Positions 43,901 through 56,384 are shown, counted from the first letter of the stretch. The stretch: DNA of 64,000 bases from Haliclystus octoradiatus (GCA_916610825.1 OU744446.1:17604538-17668537); one strand, 5' to 3'. Notes: a model not told the origin generated them from the letters alone. Translations and numbers: made by a program.

Positions 43901-46900
43901 CTAATCATTTTTGATATGAAATTTCACCCTTTGCTGAATTTAAGGAACACATCTGTTATTTAAGTTAACCCAGCTACATAGGTGACCCATTACTAGTATC
44001 TGATTAAAATAATCAAACTTGATCTTGAATCATCAGCTCCTTTCTGACTCTTTGATCGCATGATATGAATAGCATAGAATCTAGTCTATTAAAGACATAT
44101 AACCACTGATATAGTGAATTTATTATGCTCAGGTAGGCCTATATAGATAGGCCTAGTTATGATAATGGTTTAAATTTCAAAAGGCTACTTCTTCTTCTTG
44201 ATCTCTGGAAAATCAATTAGGCTATTTTGAAGTAGTAGAATTCTGTTTTGAGTTTGCTTAATCACATGTAAAGTGTAACCCTCTTAAGTGCAATTTTAAA
44301 CCCTGTCAACGGGAAGTCTTAAACACCGAATATGGAAGACGCGGAAAGATTTACGGAAGATTTGAAATAGAGGTTTCTATTGTGTTTTTGAGTATTAGAA
44401 TGATACAATTGGTTGGTGATCTGCTGACTTTCCTGCCATTTAACTGCCGCTAGCAGCAAAAAAACACAAGTGTAATGAATAAACAAAACATAGAAATCAA
44501 AACTTATTAAGCTGATTATATTAAAAGCAAACAAATAAGGAAGTGTTGACACCAGAGCCACCAATGGTACTATTCAAAAGGAATAAAAATAAGTATAGTA
44601 ATCTGATATTTCATGTAATTTATTTAAAAATGTTTCATACTGCATTCTTCAGTATAATATATCGGTACATTTTTTATAAATAATTGCCTAAGTAGTGCTC
44701 AATATATATTCAAAACCAGAGCTTTGACATTATATAAAATGAGTCAGTCTTGCCTGATTATCGCCAATGATGTGAAACTGAAGTAAGCAACAAGAATTTG
44801 TATGTCTCTTTCTTGATACAATTTTTATTTAGTAAATAGATAATTAGATAGTAAGATGCTTGGTAAAGATGGATGTATGGCTTTTTAGACATTCTGATAT
44901 ACAGTATGTATATATCTATAATGTTCTTTATAATCAAACAGCAATAATAATATATCTCAAAATGATTGAAGATCTAGGCAATGCATATTGTCACCTTTCG
45001 GATTTGCTTTCATATTTATGTTTCATTTCATTCATTACACTTGTGTTTTTCCGCTGCTAGCGGCAGATAAATGACATGAAAAGGGCAGATCACGAACCCG
45101 TAGTCTCATTCTGATACTCAAAAACACAATAGAAACCTCTATTTCAACTCTTTTGTAAATCTCTCCTTGTCTTTCGTATTCTGCGTTTATGACCTGCCGC
45201 ACTGTCAACTATTTTCTTGTCTAGTCATTATTATACAATTTCAGATAAAGGCAAATTTCGATAAATGCAATAAAAATCGTTGACATTTTTGACTTGCACT
45301 TTAGCGGATTACACTGTAGTGGAAATTTTTAATCAGCTAGACTTCTATCCTATTTTATTCTTCAAGTAATGATGATTAAACCAGTTCAAACTACTTTTGG
45401 TTTTTGAACGTTTGCACTTTGAATATATTCATGTAGAACTGTCAATTCTATTTTAGGATATGAGTTAACACCCCATGCCGCTGCTAATTATACAAGAAAG
45501 ATGATGGCAGATTACTTAAGAAGCAGGGTAAGTAATCACATAAATGTAACTCAACTTTAGTTCTGTGGTTCATCAATTTTATTAAGATTTCCGTAATATT
45601 GACTACGGAGTAGAGAACTTGAAAAATTTATTTACATTTGCGAGATATTTACAGCTTTTGTATAAACCCCTAACCACTTCCAGTGGCCCTACATTTGTAA
45701 TTTTCCTTTCCTTCGAACAAAGATTGTGAGTCATCCATGCAACTGATCATCTGCAGCTCTGTTTAGAAATGTTTTACATTCTTTGCTTTTTCTGATATTC
45801 TTGTTGGTGCTTGATAAGTGTTTTGACTCAATAACTGACAACAAAGTATCAACTGTAATTCATTATTATTCAATAGATAGCGTTAGCGTACATACAAGAT
45901 AAAAACTGATCACATACACAGATTATAAAGCTATTTATAGTGGTCATAACGAGGCTGCCTATAAACGTATAAACGAGGCACCACACTCGCCTTTTCTTTT
46001 AAAGTAAATAATAAATTCAATTAATTATAAATTAAAATTAACATAAAATATACTAAATTGAGTATCTAATAAAAACGAACATTTATTTCATAAAACATAA
46101 AATCAAACAAAACGTAATGGATGATATCAATGTAGTTACATAAAAAACTTTAATTAAACTAAATATAATACTACAATCAATGGTTAAGTTAATTATCTTA
46201 ATTTATTTATAAGTAGATGGATCTGAAGGATCCAATTTTAAAGGTGGTTTGGATACACAACCAGACCTAGTCGTACGTTGTAATTCCACAGCGATTGGTT
46301 CTGGGTTAACACGAGTTATATCATTTCTGGAACGAGTCGGCGTAATAACCTGCGCACGTGCGCGAACAAGAGTATTTCCATTATCCTTAGTAACTTTGAC
46401 ACGTCTCGGAGTTGTACTTCTCACTTCACCACTTACTAAGTTATTACCAGTACGGATCGTAACACGTTCTCCAATATTTGGAGTAGGTAATTGCAATACA
46501 TTTTGTTTCTTATCGTGAATAGTTTTCATTGCAATCTTCACAGCTAGTTGATGATCAGTGTTAACAGTTTTCAAATATAGTAACGCGGGAATAGGAGTAA
46601 TATCTTTTCTACCCATTAAAGCATGTTACGGTGTAGTGCCAATTGTACGATGATACGATGTTCTCAATGAAAATAAAACCCGTCTTAAACGTTGTCTGTC
46701 GGCTAAATGATCACAGCTATGCCAACGCTGTTTGAAGGTTCGGTGGAATCGTTCGACCATTCCATTGGACCTGGCATAACGTGGCGCAGAGTGTCTGATT
46801 CTAACACCCCAAGCCTTACAAAAGTTCTTGAATTCCTTACAAGTAAATTGAGAGCCATTATCAGTCATTATTTCACTCGTTGGACCTCTAAGACAAAATA

Positions 46901-49900
46901 TATGTTCAAAAGCATCAATAATTTCTTCATGTTTTTCACATGTTAATTGAAATACTTCCGGATAACGGGATCCGTAATCCACAACAGACAGATAAGCTTT
47001 TTTATTTACATGAAATATATCGGCAGCAACAGTATGCCATGGTGGAAGTACACCAGAGGGCTGTAACTCTAAATTTGGTAAATTATCTTGTGTTTCGATA
47101 CAGTACTCACAGCGTGATACTGCTGCTTTAGCATCGGCCGTTATACCGGGCCACCAAACTGATGCTAACTGAGATATGGTGCCCTTCACACCTAAATGAC
47201 TATCATGAGCGATTTTAACTAATCGTTCACGCAAAACAGAAGGGATAACAATTTGATTACGTCTAAGTAATAAACGAGGTTTTTCCATTACAGTTAAGTT
47301 ATGTCTCTCTTTAAAGTAACTATCTAAAATTCTGATAAATTTGACCAATTATTATTTTCGATAGCATCAATAATTATATTTAAACCATTGCTTGATAAAG
47401 TCTCTTTAGCTACATCATCTATTGTTATAAAGTCTTCAAATAATAACGTACCAGCAGATTCGCGAACAACCGCTGCGATTTGCTCATAATCACTATTGGT
47501 TATCTCCTGCTGTTCTTCAGACGTCGGCTTACGAGACAGTGTGTCTGCCAGACGATTCATGGCTTCTTTGGCCGGTTTGTATACAACCTTTGCCCCATAC
47601 GGTGCTAAAGGTAACATCATTCTTTGCAGTCTTGGTGGTATATCATCAAATGCTTTGGTCCAAATGTCCTCCAGCGGTTTGTGATCTGTCCAAAACTCGA
47701 CGTCTCCTCCTAGTATAAGCTGTCGAAATCGTGTAGCACCGAATACAATACTGAGTAGCTCCCTTTCCATTTGCGAATATTTTTCTTCCGTTGCAGTAAG
47801 CGAACGACTAGCACTCATAACAGGCCTCCATTCACTGTTACATGTATCACGTTGTAATAAACATGCACCTAATCCATACGGGCTAGCGTCAGAAAGTATT
47901 GCTTTCGAGTTTGAGACTTGGTATTATAAAAACGAAAAGAAGTAGTAGCTACATTACGAAGTGCCAATTTTACATCATCCCAGGCAGAATTAACAGCATT
48001 TAAATCGAAGTTTCCTTTTAAAATATCTCTTATAGTTTTAACTCGTGTTGATAATGACGGTAAAAACTTTTGTAGATAATTGACCATTCCCAATAAACGA
48101 CGAGATTCATCAATAGTTGTAGGGGGAGGTAAACTTAATGCCTCCGTAATTTTATTAATATCAGGAGCTAAACCATCTGAAGATATAATATGGCCCAAAT
48201 AGTATGATTTATTCTGTGCAAATTTACATTTGTCTTTATTTAATTTTGCTCCTACCGTATTTAATCGAGCCACCACAGCGTCTAAACAAGCATTATGCTC
48301 AATTAAATCTTTACCATGAACCAAAATATCATCTATATACACTGAGCATCCCTGTAAATCAGATAAATGATCACTCATTGTTCGTTGAAATATTTCAGGG
48401 GCAGATCTAATGCCAAACGGTAAACGTAAATATCTATAATTGCCGCAATGAGTTGAAATAGTTGTCAGATTACTAGATTTTTCATCGAGTTTAATCTGAT
48501 TAAATCCGGATTCTAAATCCAAAGTAGAAAATACAGTAGATCCATGTAAATTAGAAAACACAGTATCTGCAGTAGGAATAACATAACGTTCTCTATTAAT
48601 TGATTCGTTCAATCTTCGAAATCTCCACATATCGGAGGCTTGCTATTTTTTCGCCATGCGACAACGATAGGGGATAACCACTCACTGTGCCCAGTTACAC
48701 GTTCAAGAATTTTAGCCTTAACCATGTGATTAATCTCCTTGGCAACAGGATCATGTAATCTAAATGCCAACTTCCTGGCACTTTGAACAACAGGTTTAGA
48801 ATCGGATTTAAGTTGAATTGTTGTAGAGCCAATACTACTTAAAGTCTCAACAGTGTTCACTTCGACATTGATTTCTGAAGGTAAAGCTATTGGTGTACCA
48901 CCTAATGCGAGATAGTCTGAGTAAGACAATAAAGGGCATTTTAAATTGGCAATGCTTTTGGCAAATATTTTAACTGCTCTGTGCTGCGGCGATGCCGACA
49001 GCTTTAACGTGCCAGAAGCACTAATCTTTATTGGCTTACTGTTCCATGGACGTACATAATTGTTTATTAATAACGTATAGTCCTTCGCCTGACGTAAATA
49101 ACTCTCCGGGACCATGGTCGATGTCGCCCCAGGATCAATAAGAAATTTCAATGCTTCGCCAGCACAATACAGGTTTACATACAATCGCTTACCAGTGATA
49201 TTGTCTTTGATATCATCAACAGCGAATGAAATATCTGAAACACATGCGGACTCTTCTGACGATGAGTCCCTTTTATTATCCAAATTAACAGCAGCTAATT
49301 TCTCCTTCGTATTTTTCTTGATATAAATTTTAGACTTCTTCTCTGTATTACTTTTTTTCTTTATTAAAATTGTTACATTTATTAGCAAAATGATTTTTAG
49401 CCTGACATTTATTACATGTTTTGCCAAAAGCGGGACAGTTTCCCTTGCCATGTGATCGCCCACAGAATTTACAATCGTCGTAAGTAATTGCACTTGCAGC
49501 ACCTTCTATTGTATGACTTGTTGAACTATTCGTAATAACCGTTTCAAATGTTGAAATCAAATTTGTACAGTCATTAATTGTCAATTCATCGATATTTTGT
49601 TGCAAAATTAATCGCTTTGCATCTTCGTTTCTAATACCTCTGATTAATAAATCGCGTATTAATAGTTCACCATTCAAGTTGTTATCAGTATAGCCAGACT
49701 CTTCGTAAGCTGTCCGTAAAGCTTGTAAGAATTCGTTAATCGATTGATCAGTTCCTTGCTTGGAATCAAGTAGTTTGCAGCGATATTGTAAATGTCGTCG
49801 TTGAGGTTTAAGTATATTTCCCATTTCTATTAAAACATTTTCCACATTTTCTGGTGTGTTAACGGTGAACTTGCAGTTCTTCTTACAGAATTGTCGAAAC

Positions 49901-52900
49901 TCTTCTCCCGCCACATTATATAGTATCGCAAATTGCTTTCGTGGAGTTTTTAAATCAATATCTGTTGCTAAAACATAATTTCAAAAGCAGATCTCCATTT
50001 ATCGTACGCATTAAGTTGAGTTGGGTCAAATTCTGAAGGCAATCTCCCTCTAAAACCTGCCGTAATTATATAACAATAAATCTATAATAATATTCAAAAT
50101 AAAATAAACTAAAGTCAGGTGCGACATCAACTGCGCCAATGTTGTGACTCAATAACTGACAACAAAGTATCAACTGTAATTCATTATTATTCAATAGATA
50201 GCGTTAGCGTACATACAAGATAAAAACTGATCACATACACAGATTATAAAGCTATTTATAGTTGTCATAACGAGGCTTCCTATAAACGTATAAACGAGGC
50301 ACCACAATAAGCACATTATAACTAAGTAATTTTTATTGTTGCAGACACCTTACCAGGTAAATCTTCTGCTTGCTGGTCATGATGAAGAAGACGGGCCTCA
50401 TCTGTATCACATGGATTATCTAGGAACTCTTGCTAAGGTGAATGTTGTACTTACTTAGCATTGTATTTCAAATCCATGCTCCTATTATTTTTGCATTGCA
50501 GACATTCTTTTGATTAATTAGGCCCTATCCATTTTCTATGCTTGACTTTTTGTGGAGGTTTCCCAGGCTTATAAATGTACGCAACCCACTAAGTGTTGGA
50601 CCCAACCAGAAGACCAGCTCATGTGTAGGATTACATGTAAAGCATTATTTGCAAAGTCAAACTCATGTCTATCAAATTTATATAGTTCAATAATTTATAA
50701 AATTGTGCAAATTTATAAACCTATAAACTTATAAGACATTTTCTTATATATTACTGTGACAATTTTATTTTGCCACCAGAAAATTTAGAATCCAAATTAT
50801 CCAATTAACCGTAGCCCTTTTTGAAATATAACACACATTTTTTGTTGTGAAGGTAGAGGTCTTAACGATTTTCAACATTCCATAGGCTTGTTATCGATTG
50901 TTTATCTATTGCTCGTCATAATGTTTTTCCTTTGTTAACTTTGAAACTTCCCTTTGTAATCACATATACCTCGTAATGTAAATCACTGATGTCAACATCT
51001 TTTAGCAACGCTGGTCCATCTTCATAGTCATCATAGAGGCTCTCGTTGTTTATCAACTGTCATATCAACCCTTCTCTCATCCTCTCCGTGTTGCTGGCCA
51101 GTTACAACTATTACATCAAATATTTTATCTCCAAAACTTCTATGTACGGAAATGGTAAAATATAGTCATACTGTATCTGTATACTCAGTCTACCCTTACA
51201 GTCTCCTCTAGAAGACTAAAATACTGAGTAGAACATATGCAATAAGGTATGCCTTTCATAATGAGAATAAGTTTGGAGATCATTTAATTGTTGATCAATA
51301 TCATCGATATGATTAGCCTATATATAGACAAGGTCCGACAAAAACAGGGATCCCAGAAGGCTAGACAAAATTCCGAAGGAAATTGATGTTTTTAATGGTT
51401 TATTGGTCAAACATCAGCAAAATAATCCAGAATAAAATGTTGAAATGCCTGTTATAATCCTGAAATAAAATGTTGTATTTTAATGTGTTTCTTCTTTATT
51501 TCTAGGCTCCGTTTGCTGCGCATGGTTATGGATCGTTTTTCTCACTCAGCGTAATGGATAGATATTATAAAAAAGGTAAACATTATTGATATCTATGGGA
51601 TTTGTGAATCGGGCCAAGGAACAAGTAATCAGTAAAATAATTGGTACTATCAAGTCAATACTGAATCATAATTCCTGCGCTTGTTTCCCGTAAATCAAAG
51701 TCAATCCTACTCATGCCTTATATCTCAATGCTAATCAAATATATAGTAACATAATAAAATATAGCACTTACTTCTTAATAATAGTAGCTTCGACAACACT
51801 TCTTAAAAGACCTATTGAAAATATGATATATATTTTTTGCTAGTGTTTGTTTTTTAATTCTGTCTAATTCTGAATTCTTCCAAGGAATGAATAAAGAAGA
51901 AGCAATTAATCTCCTTAAAAAAGTATTTGCGGAGGTAAGCACAATCCGTAGATAATTATTTTTTGTGCCGACCATACCAGCCCTGGGAACGTCAGGTTCA
52001 AGTTTCAAGTGCAAAATTTCAGAGCATCGGTTATAAGAACTGCCTGATTTTAAGAACCCGCAAATTGACCCAATTCAATTGCAGCATTCATGAATCATAG
52101 CTTTAAATTGTTAACAATTATAACTAATTTACTATTCAAGAACATGGCAAGTTCCAATAACCATTGGAACTCATTATGATGTGAAATAATATAGTTTAAT
52201 AATATGTCATCAGTTATTGTTAACATATGAAAGAGAGTTGCTTCAAACGTATGAACGCTGATAACTTTCTGAATTCTCCATGAATATGTTTGAAAGTAGT
52301 ATCATTTGAACTGCTGTGTTTTGATCTATGTAATTATTTGGCTTTCAGTTTTATTTTTGTTCTGTACTGTTTGTATCGAAAAAAAATGTAGACTATATTT
52401 TAATTCGAAGCCTTTGCGGCTTTACATCATAACTGCTGATGTTTGCGAGAGCTCTCCCATGGATCTCCCCAATCCTACTCAGATCACATTATCACCTAGT
52501 AGCATGGATAACTCATTGCTAGTCATATCTACAGAAAGGTTATCTATGATCAAGCTCATCCACATTAATATAATAAACTGCTGTAATATGGTTTGCGTTT
52601 GGCCTTATTCTACCATTTATTAGTTTGTTACACTTGTTTATTGCGCAATATAATCAAGTAGCATCATTCATATTGATATGTGAAATAAAATGAAATTCAA
52701 ATGATCAAGCAAACAAACTGACAGTAGGCTGTTATGCTAGACATTCCACATGTTCATTAACTTTTGAGAGCAATGCATAAATTGTCTTTGGAATGTTAAT
52801 GAAAAAGTGCCATAATTTGACAGTCATGGATTTCCAATTAAAGGTTGTGAACTTTTTGAGAACTCTGCATGAACTGTTTTGTTGAGTTCATGAACTGTTG

Positions 52901-53866
52901 CTTGATGTCTCCGATGTGCCTTTGATATCATGCATCTTGTCAGTGTGAATTAAAAGCTGAAATAAGAATTTATGTGATTATGTCATGAATGTAATTGTGC
53001 CACCTACAATACAGTTTGGTTGTTGCATAGGACAGATTTGGAATGTGAAGCTGCTGGCATTAATTGTAGGGCACCAATGAAATACGGAAAACAGAAAGAA
53101 AAATTTACGATAATAATTAAAACAAGATCTTTTGTATTCTGCATTCATGTGAATGGGAATACCGTGTAGAAATATAGGCCTATCATTTTGAGCATGGATT
53201 TTGTCTTAGAATCGAAGGAAACTTAAATCCTTCTTCTTTAATTGATTAATTCAATCATCCAAATCCGCAATTCAATTAATCACAAGGCATTGTTAGTCCT
53301 ATATAAAAATACTGACAAAAATACAAAATACAGTAATAAATCAATCAATCAATTTAATAAACATTGCCATTGATCGACGATCATCTCAAGCAGAATATCA
53401 TTATCCATGTCATTGTCAAATAGATGTCTTCTGTCGAAAGGTCAAAACAATTTGGAATTGCAGAGTTTATATAGTTTTTGTATATACTGGTTATATTCAC
53501 TTCATCTAAATCCATCGCTCACAAAAACTAATTCTAACACAGCACTCTCACTTACATAAATTCAGGATACAATAGATCTATTTTTAAATTTCCTTACGTT
53601 TTCCACCCTTTTTGGATTTGTCGGCTATTATTTAATTGCTTCCTCGTATGCAGTTGCAATAATCTAGCACCTTTGATACCACAAACATTACCGTGACAGA
53701 TATCTATCGGCATTTTCAAGATTTTGTTTTCCTTATTTCCGAACAACTTTCACAGTCTTTCTTATTTTGTTTTTAGGTACAAAAGCGATTTATTGCTAGT
53801 ATGCCATCATTCACTGTGAGAATGGTAGATAAAGATGGAATTCATACATTAGAAGAGTTCAACTAA
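37975..53866 (+). CDS. PSMB2: Proteasome subunit beta type-2 (20S core beta-4)
   Basis: Seven exons with GT-AG introns: 37975-38065, 41534-41656, 45457-45527, 50345-50437, 51506-51575, 51885-51934, 53777-53866; 588 nt, 195 aa, all phases consistent. The protein begins directly with [19 protein letters not shown]: like other beta-4 subunits it has no propeptide and no N-terminal catalytic Thr, so it is a structural, non-catalytic subunit of the 20S core in nucleus and cytosol. Other landmarks are [46 protein letters not shown] and [14 protein letters not shown]. The human protein is slightly longer (201 aa) at the C-terminus. Introns 1-3 hold several transposons (see separate entries), and intron 3 was only about 324 bp before a Gypsy insertion. 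Confidence 0.97.
38622..39871. mobile_element. Inverted-repeat DNA element, ends GGGGAGAGCGGGGTGAA, in PSMB2 intron 1
   Basis: Left end ggggagagcggggtgaaatg (38624) and right end attcaccccgctctcccc (to 39869) are inverted copies, flanked by TA on both sides (38622-38623, 39870-39871), as in a TA-target insertion. The 1,246-bp body has no transposase frame. A sub-terminal copy of the end motif (cgtttcaccccacattttcg) occurs internally near 39653. A second member of the family lies at 42029-43096. Confidence 0.75.
40241..40371. mobile_element. 131-bp hairpin MITE in PSMB2 intron 1
   Basis: Outer arms gtactctgatacga and tcgtatcagagtac are exact reverse complements. An inner pair, atgagacactcaaaaggct and agcctcttttatgtctcat, also matches with little mismatch. 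The whole would fold into a two-stage hairpin. It abuts the long foldback element that starts at 40381. Confidence 0.65.
40381..41126. mobile_element. Long foldback element, two arms of about 340 bp
   Basis: Left arm about 40381-40725 and right arm about 40785-41126 are reverse complements with moderate divergence. Matching blocks in order include agatattataatagaa, caggccataatattatct, atcaaccaaataaaatgtat, cctcaagtattgaata, atcatttccaaacatttt and tcccttctgccac. The loop is only about 60 bases. Near-terminal direct repeats ataaaac (40372-40378, 41129-41135) may be the target duplication. No coding capacity. As part of PSMB2 intron 1 it would be transcribed into a long hairpin RNA. Confidence 0.8.
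42029..43096. mobile_element. Second member of the TA-GGGGAGA element family, in PSMB2 intron 2
   Basis: Starts TA-ggggagaccgggtac (42031) and ends gtgaccccggtctcccc-TA (43094), 1,064 bp. Internal copies of the end words occur near 42215 (gagcggggtgaggtgactc), 42760 (gtagtcaccccgttc) and 43060 (ccgaagtcaccc). Same end design as 38622-39871, but the bodies are not obviously alike. No transposase frame. Confidence 0.7.
43099..43220. mobile_element. hAT-like terminal sequence (decayed copy)
   Basis: tagagatgagctgatcac, then aaatttaccgattatttttaccgattattattt and a complementary aataatcggccggttaatcgg form a terminal hairpin-rich end. It matches the start of the hAT element at 62892 (tagagacgttccgattatg, gccgattatttttactgatt) in order and spacing. 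It lies 3 bases after the previous element. The other end of this copy was not found. Confidence 0.55.
44328..45181. mobile_element. Inverted-repeat element, arms of about 150 bp, in PSMB2 intron 2
   Basis: Arms 44328-44480 and 45032-45181 are reverse complements: gaaatagaggtttctattgt, gtttttgagtat, agaatga, gccgctagcagc and aacacaagtgtaatgaat all recur inverted. The spacer is about 550 bp of AT-rich DNA. No coding capacity is seen. Confidence 0.75.
45819..45985 (-). repeat. Gypsy 3' LTR (element sense)
   Basis: 167 bp, tg...ca ends; differs from the other LTR by three substitutions (near the left end, and in the gtggtcat and ggctgcc words). Confidence 0.9.
46203..47348 (-). pseudogene. Gypsy integrase and C-terminal tail
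   Basis: Frame 47348-46626: zinc finger [14 protein letters not shown] plus CEYCIETQ, then the catalytic core [19 protein letters not shown] (Asp), IMTDNGSQF (Asp) and [10 protein letters not shown] (Glu), so the full D,D,E triad is present. An in-frame stop at 46626-46628 separates it from the tail 46616-46203 ([18 protein letters not shown], then a basic region TPRRVKVTK, ending DPSDPSTYK). Confidence 0.88.
47324..48630 (-). pseudogene. Gypsy reverse transcriptase and RNase H
   Basis: Frame 48630-47869 holds the RT palm: [29 protein letters not shown], and the catalytic [12 protein letters not shown], then [11 protein letters not shown] and [13 protein letters not shown] frame shift near 47860 leads to 47818-47324, with the RNase H region [29 protein letters not shown] and [11 protein letters not shown]. 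Key catalytic residues of the RT are intact; only frame breaks disable it. Confidence 0.88.
48609..49502 (-). pseudogene. Gypsy protease and start of RT
   Basis: A 297-codon frame overlapping the end of gag. A Lys-rich start is followed by the retropepsin-like core with [16 protein letters not shown]; most relatives have D-S/T-G-A where this has D-P-G-A. Then [15 protein letters not shown] and the RT N-terminus [30 protein letters not shown]. The frame breaks near 48620 and continues in the next frame. Confidence 0.82.
49348..50080 (-). pseudogene. Gypsy gag
   Basis: Main frame 49914-49348 preceded by in-frame sequence back to about 49975 ([14 protein letters not shown]), with a one-base shift and an upstream part around 50070-49985 ([16 protein letters not shown]). 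The C-terminus has two nucleocapsid-like knuckles: [13 protein letters not shown] and [14 protein letters not shown]. No clear ATG for gag is visible, which may reflect mutation. Confidence 0.8.
50140..50306 (-). repeat. Gypsy 5' LTR (element sense)
   Basis: 167 bp, partner of 45819-45985. Directly adjoins the primer-binding-like sequence on its inner side. Confidence 0.9.
51331..51460. repeat. Dispersed repeat, copy 1 (PSMB2 intron 4)
   Basis: aggtccgacaaaaacaggga, agaaggctagacaaaatt, ttattggtcaaacatcagca and atccagaataaaat match, in order, the segment at 57556-57725. A non-coding dispersed repeat, type unknown. Confidence 0.6.
51935..53776. other. PSMB2 intron 6
   Basis: AT-rich intron with no recognised gene. 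Words of the type gttcatgaac recur at 52850-52910 and again downstream of the gene at 55180-55590, hinting at a decayed repeat family with gttcatgaac ends. Confidence 0.35.
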
Positions 53867-56384
53867 TTACACAGCATTGATTTATCCAAACAAACAAAAA
53901 GACTGTTTATGCTACCAATATCAAGCACTTACTTTACAATAATATACTCCTTGCTGATAGCATGTGTAAGTTTAGAAATAATATTACCAACTTTTTATTG
54001 TGAAGCTATTAAGCGTGCGACCAATGAAACATCTGGACCAAAAATCAATCAGCTTGTCTTCTATTGCTGTTGTCACTGAAATTTTAGTAGAAATAGTAGA
54101 AATAATAAATAGCAGATTATTAAATCTCTATTGATCATATTGGAATCAGACTTCTTTTGTATGTGTGACAATGTAACAACTAATTGCTTACCACCAACTC
54201 AATCAAATTGTTAAGGATGTTTTGTCCTCACAGCATATGTGTTAAATAGTATTTTCATGACACGTGAAATGAGTGCTGTAATTCCTGTGCTTCTGTTAAG
54301 ACGATAATTGTGAGTTTCACTTTCAAGACCATGTGAAACATGAAATTAGCGATTTCAAATGCCAGTTTTCCACTGTTATTAACAATTTGAGTAAGAAACC
54401 ATTATGGCAGAGGTCATCTGCATTTTGAAAATTTATGAGTTCACAACCATATCCCTATTCTTTAATGAAATCATAATCTGAGTCATGAGGAAAGAAAAAA
54501 TATCTAGTAATCTCTTATTATTTTGAAAATATGTGCAAATTAGATATTTTGCATTTCAAGTAAGATGTTATTTGGAAAAGATGTCTCACTTCGCTGCCAA
54601 TGATCTCTCTCAAATCATACTAATATTATTTCCATATTTTATTGCAATTATGGATCTTTTCTTGTAAATTGTGGTTATCTGAATCGTTGTACACGCTTTG
54701 AGTGTCTGTTTTGTGCCATTTGATTGGCATAGACATTAAACAAGGCACTGAAACATTTTTAGCTCAAAACAAGAGGCTACAGAGCCTACTTTCCACACAG
54801 AACATACTAACAAGTTAAAAGACCACTTGAGTCTGTGCGCAGGCTACCTCACAGTGTATTGTACTAGATAAACCAGAGCTAAATTGACTAAAAATCAAAA
54901 GATGTAAGTCTTTGGAATTGGAAATAGACAGTAATTAAAGCTATTTTGAGGATGGTATGAGGATGCAGGAAAAAGTTCTTAAAATTTCTGTCCCAGTTGA
55001 TGTCTCTTGTACTCCACTGAAATTGGATATTATGTTAATGAAGATATGTAGTGATTCTTTTGTTACATTGTGGCCCATAATTCAGAAGAAGACTTCAGGA
55101 AAAACTTAGTATGTGATGTTTTCTCTAAATCAATATCAAATTAAAATACTAGATGAACAGTACCATTGGGGTGAAGTAGTACAAAAGTTCATAAACCAGT
55201 TCATGAACTTCTCTTGGTAGAATGTTAAATATGTCCTGATATATTTTTTTCAAATCATCACTGATACAATAGATGTGCTATTGTATCAAATCATTAGACC
55301 ATTCATGAAATGAGACTTCTCAAAGATGACCCTTATTTGGACAATCCCTTGATGTGGTTGATTTAAATTAAGCATTCGATGAGAGTAACATTATGTGAAC
55401 ATATCAGGTCCTGAAAAAATGATGATGATGATGACCCACAGCAACCAACCCTGACTTATTGGACAATTTTCAGTTAGTTCATGAACCAGGTTATGTACTT
55501 TGGAAAAGTTTGAGAAACTGTGTGTTCATAAACCTAAACTGAAGGAACTTTTCACGGGTAAGTTCATGTGAACCTTCGTGAACTTTTTTTGAAGGGGATA
55601 TGAAATACAATTTGTTTTACATAAGGATAGTTTACCACATTTTAAATGGCAATGATAAAGACCCTAAAATACCAAGTTCGGAAGGTAAAATATTTTATCA
55701 GATCCTGCATACATTGTACAATGAAAGAACTTTGCTTTGAATTTCTGTTTTACAGTGAAACCTGTATATAACGGCCAGCTAAGAGAGGTAGATAAATTGA
55801 CCACTATAGACAGGTGGCCTTTATATACAGGTTTGATTCAATAGAAAATACTATTTTAGACATTGAGAGAGTGACCACTATAGACAGGTGGCCACTGTAT
55901 AGAGGTGACCGTTATAACAGGTTTGACTGTATTTCTGTTTTATTTGCGTATAATTTCATTTTTCAATTAAAAAAGTCTATTTCGTAGTGTTGGTCTAAGC
56001 ATTTAAAAGTCTTTTATAGTTTTTCTAAGGCTACTTTTTGTGCTATTTACAACAAGTGTCATTCAAATTATATCTATTTTCTCTATGTAGATTATATCAA
56101 TACTCTTTATCTAAATATAAAATTTACTTTCTCTAAAATTTGATTAAAAATGGCATTATTTGTGATGATTTGTGAACGTAAAAAAATATATAAATTTACA
56201 AAATATCAATTAAAAATATATCATCCATAAATATTGTACAATTTAAATTTATTTTTAACTTCCCCATTTGAAATGGTGTCAGAAACCAAAATCCTCTTTT
56301 CACCGGCCATTTCATTTGCGCTTGTTTAAAATCCAAGAAACAGAGTTTTGACCTAAGAGGATATCTCTTTTTAATAAATCTGCG
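53867..56384. other. Convergent intergenic region PSMB2 / TMEM68-like
   Basis: About 2.5 kb containing both 3'UTRs. It holds gttcatgaac-type repeat words (55180-55590), a lone MITE end (gtgcgcaggctac, 54837), and the GTGACCACTATAGACAGGTGG-type repeat at 55755-55935. No further gene is supported. Confidence 0.4.
55755..55935. repeat. Repeat family 'cagtgaaacctgtatata', copy 1
   Basis: Starts cagtgaaacctgtatataac and ends gttataacaggtttgactgt, an inverted match of its own start. Two internal direct repeats of gaccactatagacaggtggc. Related sequence occurs inverted at 60312-60480 and as a partial copy at 61029-61070. Likely a small non-autonomous element. Confidence 0.7.

Larger units (their letters stand above)
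45814..50311 (-). mobile_element. Nearly complete Gypsy LTR retrotransposon in PSMB2 intron 3
   Basis: Element 45819-50306 (4,488 bp) between exact ataag duplications (45814-45818, 50307-50311). Two 167-bp LTRs differ at only three positions. It is antisense to PSMB2. After the 5' LTR (50306-50140, minus sense) comes tggcgcagttgatgtcg, a tRNA-Ser-like primer binding site as in some Gypsy lineages. Before the 3' LTR is a purine tract (aaaagaaaaggcgag). Gag, protease, RT, RNase H and integrase are all recognisable in order; there is no envelope-like frame. A few frame shifts and a stop (46626-46628) interrupt it, so this copy is inactive but young by LTR divergence. Confidence 0.93.

Noticed and set aside
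52830-55600. A single 2.7-kb transposon bounded by gttcatgaac words, spanning the last PSMB2 exon
   Set aside because: The words recur many times in both orientations, no pair forms clean termini, and the span contains a PSMB2 coding exon.
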